Assembly (NCBI GenBank): GCA_026419785.1
Contig: JAODTK010005577.1
Span: 62,001 to 126,000, forward strand
Length of the DNA stretch: 64,000 nucleotides
Reading direction: 5' to 3'
Origin: Sclerodactyla briareus
Lineage: Eukaryota; Echinodermata; Holothuroidea; Dendrochirotida; Sclerodactylidae
Shown here piece after piece: positions 60,010-64,000 of the stretch. Position 1 is the stretch's first letter; every line of letters begins with the position of its first letter. A model generated the notes under the pieces. That model was given only the letters and a program-made list of their open reading frames with translations, searched no databases and was not told the DNA's origin. A program made the position numbers and the translations under genes.

Positions 60010-60800
60010 CACTTCACCCTCTGCGACGGTAAAAAAAAAACGCTGTGGAAACTTCCGAAGTTGCCCTTAAAATGTCGTTGACTTCATTCGAAAAATCCTG
60101 GTTGTCAAAGCAATTATAAAATGAGTTCAGATGATTGGCATATGTCGGAGAAATTTCTGGCACTGGGAAATATTTTGAGTTAGTGTTAGTGTAACCCGTG
60201 CTCATCATCCGCATGCCCCCTTTCCAGACAGTTCTCATGTTATTTGTTGTGAAGGATTTTCTCAACTTTCTGTTTGTATGCTCCCTTTTCTTGCCTAATG
60301 ACAGTCTTATCTCCCTTTGAATCATTTTCAGTTGTTGTTTATTTCCTTCGTGGAAGACTTTCTTTTTCTCTTATCAACTGTTTCACCCACCCAGTTACCC
60401 AGTGTTTGTTGTTCGGGTAACATTTAACCCGTCTGGTAGGAATGATGGCGTCCTCACAAAACTTGATGTAGGAACTGACAATTGTTGTAACTCTGGATGT
60501 CTGCTGCGGTTTCAATAACATATTCCAATCTGAAGAGTCCAAACAGTCCTGAGTTGATCCAGGGCTTCATATGACCCTTTCTTTGAGTTCGATCACTCGT
60601 GACTTTTCCCGTTGGATAATCGGTTATACTTTGGTAGCAAGAGCACCATATCATGGTCAGCGTCACCGAGCTTAGTCAATGGAGATGCCACGTAAGCGTC
60701 TTTGACGTTCGTATAACAAAGGTCCAAAGCTTATTGACCACGAGTGGGGGCCGTTACGTGTTTGATATAGACGTAATCCTTGGTGCTTTATGCCTAGGTC
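60010..60800 (-). mobile_element. LINE fragment: end of endonuclease and linker to RT
   Basis: Minus-strand reading gives DLCYTNVKDAYVASPL, LGDADHDMVLLLPKY, WINSGLFGLF, SSYIKFCEDAIIPTRRVKCY, NNKHWVTGWVKQLIREKE, KMIQREIRLSLGKK, MRTVWKGGMRMM and EISPTYANHLNSFYNCFDN. These match the endonuclease C-terminal (LDLCYxNVKDAY, GxSDHxxVxLLPxY) and linker region of Rex1/CR1-like LINEs. It is truncated before the RT at the 397-bp TIR element. It may be the same family as 53505-54880. Confidence 0.78.
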
Positions 60801-61682
60801 ACATTTGCTCTACGGCGGGGTTACGGCGGTCGTAGAACCCCAAAATCGCGGAATAAGTGCGGCGGACGCAGTTATTCTACGTAGACCGCAGGGTCGTCCT
60901 ACGGCGTAAGACTCTCTTCCACGGTCGCCTTCTTCTACGGTCGCCTTAGAAGTTTGAACTCGGAGTCAAAATTTCTACGATCGGTGTGGGCTAAAACACG
61001 CCGTAGCCATGCCGTAGAACGGTCCTACGGTGACCGTACGGTGGGCGTACGGCGGCCCTACGCTAGCCTTAGCTTTTTGTAGCTTCTTGGACACTCACAA
61101 AAGCTACGGCAGCCGTAGGAAGTACACAGGCGCCCTACGGCCACCGTACGGCGTCCGTAGGATGCCCGTACGGAGACCCTAACGGTATGCTGTATAACTC
61201 TCGGCCTCCTTACGCCCTCCCTACCGCCACCGTACGCCTACCGTTGATCACTCGTGAGCGCCGGGAGTATTTTTCACATTGTATTTTCAATATATCATAA
61301 TACCAAACAAAAATGGCGCTGGTTGTTCCACAACGATCGAGGCAGGGCTACCTAGGTATGAAGCCGAGGCGAGTACGACGAGAACGAGACTATTTTATTG
61401 CTGCTGCCCTCATTCGCGTACGTCCTCCCTATAACGGCGCCTCACGTACGCTGTGGTATTTGCCAAGAAATCCACGGCGACCGTAAGAAAAACCCTACAG
61501 TGAGCGTACGTCGTCCCTTGAAGTACGGCAGCCGCAGTTTCTCTGTGCTCAGAAATTCTGAGTACGCCGTACGGCAGCCCTAACGAGGTGACTGCTGAGC
61601 TGCGGTGACCGTGGAACTACTGCGGCGGCGGAAATACGATCGGCCGTAGAAATTTCAACCGTACGGCCACCGTAGCAAATGT
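60801..61682. mobile_element. 882-bp element packed with CTACGG/CCGTAG words
   Basis: Left ACATTTGCTCTACGGCGG and right reversed ACATTTGCTACGGTGG form the ends. Between them lie dozens of CTACGG, CCGTACGG and CCGTAG words in both orientations on both sides of a non-repetitive core (about 61260-61420). The arrays are strongly self-complementary. The core has a 57-codon plus-strand frame (61313-61486). No transposase recognised. Confidence 0.7.
61313..61486 (+). CDS. 57-codon open frame in the core of the CTACGG element
   Basis: ATG at 61313 and TAA at 61484-61486. It begins MALVVPQRSRQGYLGMKPRR and continues VRRERDYFIAAALIRV, arginine-rich at first. The last third runs into the CTACGG array. 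I recognise no family. It could be the N-terminus of a lost transposase, a captured exon, or chance. Confidence 0.2.
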   Translation: MALVVPQRSRQGYLGMKPRRVRRERDYFIAAALIRVRPPYNGASRTLWYLPRNPRRP

Positions 61683-62330
61683 TGTAGGGTCTTGAGGTCA
61701 CGACCTTGTCCTATATTGCTGCTGTACTAGAAGATCCTTTATTAGGTACATGTATTTATTCAGCTGCCCTGTGGTAGCCCTCAGCTGCTGCAGGATTAGT
61801 GGGCTCAGGTATCTATACTATTACTGTATATTGTATTTGTTAATCTGCTGTGAGTTGATTCTATTGTTTTATCCTTACCTGGAGCTCAATAGAATGATTT
61901 AATAGTTTGCTGGGCCATTGTTACTATGTTAGGAATTGTTTAAAGCTGTGTGGATCTATTCCTGGTATGAGGGGGGAGCTGGTAGTTAATTACTGCTAGT
62001 TGTACTCAGTTGATTGTTCTGTTTAGTGTATGAGTATTAATTGGATGCGTTCTGATGTTCAGAGTGTCAGCTCCACTAAGTGAAAGAGAAAATTATCAGT
62101 GGTGACTGACCAGCCATGTGTTCACTTCTGTTATGTTGACTTCTTCTTTGTTGTTATATCGTTCACTACAATGCGTTGTAAGGGCAAGTGAGTGTAGAAC
62201 TGTGATTAATTTGACTGGTTTGTTACAGATTTCTGCTTAGTTTTTGTATCACCAATAAATTGATAATGGATCCCGACTGCAATTCCTGAACGTTACCGTA
62301 CCTCAATATTATGCTGGCAGATTATATAAA
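61681..62330 (+). repeat. candidate 5' LTR of a gypsy-like element
   Basis: Starts TGTTGTAGGGTCTTGAGG directly at the end of the CTACGG element and contains a polyadenylation-type AATAAA at about 62252-62258. Its 3' limit is not clear and the second LTR, if any, lies beyond the window, so this rests on position before gag-like sequence. Confidence 0.35.
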
Positions 62331-62505
62331 GGACCTGTGTGAGCAAAATGGACTAGATTGGCAATTATGAAAACCAAGAGGATAGCATTAACGCTCTGCA
62401 AACTTACAACTACTGACGGGGGTTGCAGCCGATTAACAGTAAGGCTGGCACAAGACCATTAAAACTGAGAGTTTCCATTCTCGGAGTGACGCTGCTGGAA
62501 CTGGA

Positions 62506-63225
62506 GTGACTAACTGTCAACATGGAGAGGTTGTGTATTCATCACACACACCAAAAGGCGGAGTGGACAATTGTTTTGGAACCCTTCCTCACCGGTATTT
62601 TTTTTTTAAGGACTCAGAAAACTTTCCATATTTAACAGAAATCCAAAAACAGGATTTTGGAATGTCAAGCGAAGACGATCCATTTTGTCCAGCCTTAAAA
62701 GCTGACACTGATGCCTACAGGAGAGAATTAAGATGCCCAGAAACTGTTCATCTGAAAACCATTCAGGACAATATGGAGCAGACTGAATCTATTACCTCAG
62801 AAGGTGGATCAAACCCTTTATGATCACTTCTTTCCATCCGAGTCGTGTTCGGTGATGGACAAGATGTGGTCGACCAGCATTTCTTCACTCCGTGACGAGG
62901 CCTTACGTATGAAGTTACTGGAGCAACGGTGGTCAAAGCTTGATGACTTCTCAAGTCATAGCTGAACAACATCATAATTGCTAGGATTTCCAGCAGGAAT
63001 CGGCAATGGCAGATGAACATCCAAATGTACATCGAGTGATGCTTATCAAGCTGGGAGCAATCTCAGTTCACTGGACAATCACTGCCACCACAAACGCACG
63101 ACATACCAGGTTCTGGGTAGACGATTGCGAATCTTCAGGGAAAGGACAGACCCATCGAGGCAGCGACAATAGGACTGACTTGTCGAATGTCCAGTGCTAC
63201 TCGTGCAATGACTGGGGCCACTGAC
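62506..63225 (+). pseudogene. gag-like region of an LTR retrotransposon
   Basis: A 105-codon frame (62506-62823) has no sharp domain of its own. Frameshifted text downstream gives SLRDEALRMKLLEQRW, then at about 63196-63225 CYSCNDWGH, the first part of a CCHC zinc knuckle (C-x2-C-x4-H). Its last cysteine appears a few codons on in another frame. A zinc knuckle preceding a protease-like region is the Gag C-terminus arrangement of Ty3/gypsy elements. Frame breaks show it is not intact as given. Confidence 0.5.
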
Positions 63226-63489
63226 TACAGTTGTCCACCGAACAGGGAAGGGTGCAGAGCATCAACGTGGTGAGGCAATCGAGTGATTGAAACTCAGCAT
63301 GAGGAGCTTGTCAAGTAAAAGACCAGCGCCACTGGAGGACGATGACACGAAGCAGTCTCAAAGCTCTGCCAATTGGATGGAGCATACTCGAAGCAGACTT
63401 GGATGACAAGCGGGGTTTGCCATGTTGACAGAGGAAGGCCAAGTCCTTCGTCAATCCTGCGTGGTGGACCCTCAACGATTCACCAATGG

Positions 63490-63975
63490 AGGAAGCCAGG
63501 TGACTGTATTTCTGGACAATACACCTTGCTCTTCGTGAGTGGAAAAGTGTACTGCACACTGTCAATTGCAGGTGAGACAGATAATGTAACAGGTATGTTT
63601 CAGAATCCCTTCCCCACTGCTGCTTGGTGGAGATCTGTTGATGCATTTGAATTAGTTGGTTTAACATTCATTGAGAATTCCTATTGGTCTGAGAGATGTG
63701 CCCTAAATTAACATTCCACTTGGGGTGGTCTGGGAAGGGTGGTGGTGAATTGACCAATGACCCCATCAGAGAAAGAGGCAAAAGCTGTGTCGACTCGAGA
63801 TCTCGTGTCAGAGAGCACTTTGGGATGAGCATAGTTCAGATGTGTGTCTGGCAAAAGGAGGTTTTGCCGGACAGGTGGAATCCGTGAGTCAATGACTACA
63901 AGGATGTTTTTGATGATAAGCCTGGTCTTGTATTGGCTGACTTCAAGGAATTGATACAGGTGATGGCTAGACAAT
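63490..63975 (+). pseudogene. protease and pre-RT linker-like region, cut by the window edge
   Basis: Around 63497-63530 the frame gives VTVFLDN, similar to the aspartic protease start (xVxxLxDTG), with N in place of the T and G after D. Near 63605-63640 LLLGGDLL resembles the distal protease motif. At 63893-63975 NDYKDVFDDKPGL resembles the FxDVFSDxPG linker before gypsy reverse transcriptase. Spacing is shorter than usual and the frame is broken. The RT would lie to the right of the window. Confidence 0.4.
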
Positions 63976-64000
63976 AAAGGCAAAAGACCTTACAAATTGT

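Overview
The window looks like animal (metazoan) nuclear DNA, most likely from a marine invertebrate and perhaps an echinoderm- or hemichordate-type deuterostome. The lineage is inference. It is supported by intron-split coding sequence, CR1/L2/Rex1-type LINEs, tRNA-headed SINEs, hAT-like MITEs, long microsatellites and many poly(G)/poly(C) runs. There are no prokaryotic-style operons, no intact rRNA or tRNA gene and no CRISPR array. Nearly all open frames longer than 60 codons are chance or antisense frames.

The main result is a host gene on the minus strand that open reading frames alone do not show. It spans about 19643 down to 5725 and is split into seven or eight exons. In gene order these are a NIDO (nidogen-type) domain (19643-19395, 19058-18867, 18720-~18578), a possible short linker exon (16377-16313), an IPT/E-set-like domain (14128-13874), a connecting exon (8407-8203), and an AMOP domain with its C-terminal extension (7442-7151, 6011-5725). 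This is the order of the Mesh / SUSD2 / mucin-4-like family of extracellular or transmembrane proteins. Splice sites are good and intron phases agree at most junctions. Several exons carry 1-2 base indels while two others are fully open, which points to sequence error rather than an old pseudogene. The von Willebrand D domain expected next is not convincingly found and may lie beyond the left edge.

The gene's introns and the rest of the window are a mosaic of mobile DNA. (1) There are at least eight non-LTR retrotransposon pieces: about 2.1-2.6, 5.2-5.7, 12.7-13.7, 26.6-27.1, 36.9-39.8, 43.9-45.1, 45.5-46.4, 53.5-54.9 and 60.0-60.8 kb. (2) tRNA-derived SINEs lie at 4.1-4.5, 28.7-28.95 and about 54.9-55.1 kb. 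(3) Elements with terminal inverted repeats include a MITE with a perfect 8-bp target duplication (6859-7134), a 1.85-kb element whose arms are built from a short tandem repeat (29708-31551), a 490-bp family present twice in opposite orientation (16.6 and 56.3 kb), and an 880-bp element packed with CTACGG/CCGTAG words (60.8-61.7 kb). (4) Two families share one architecture: TGACCT-rich tandem units, then a CA or CAGA microsatellite, then a terminal hairpin. One is at 0.5-2.0 and 11.6-12.4 kb. The other is a large element at 20.7-26.1 kb (six ~600-bp units) and again at 48.3-51.9 kb (three units). (5) A Ty3/gypsy-like LTR element runs off the right edge from about 61.7 kb.

No other host gene could be supported. 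Long stretches at 32.6-36.9, 39.8-43.8, 47.1-48.3 and 55.1-58.7 kb hold nothing I recognise beyond homopolymers and short repeats. Small indels between repeat units and inside conserved exons are so frequent that gene calls here should be checked on polished sequence.
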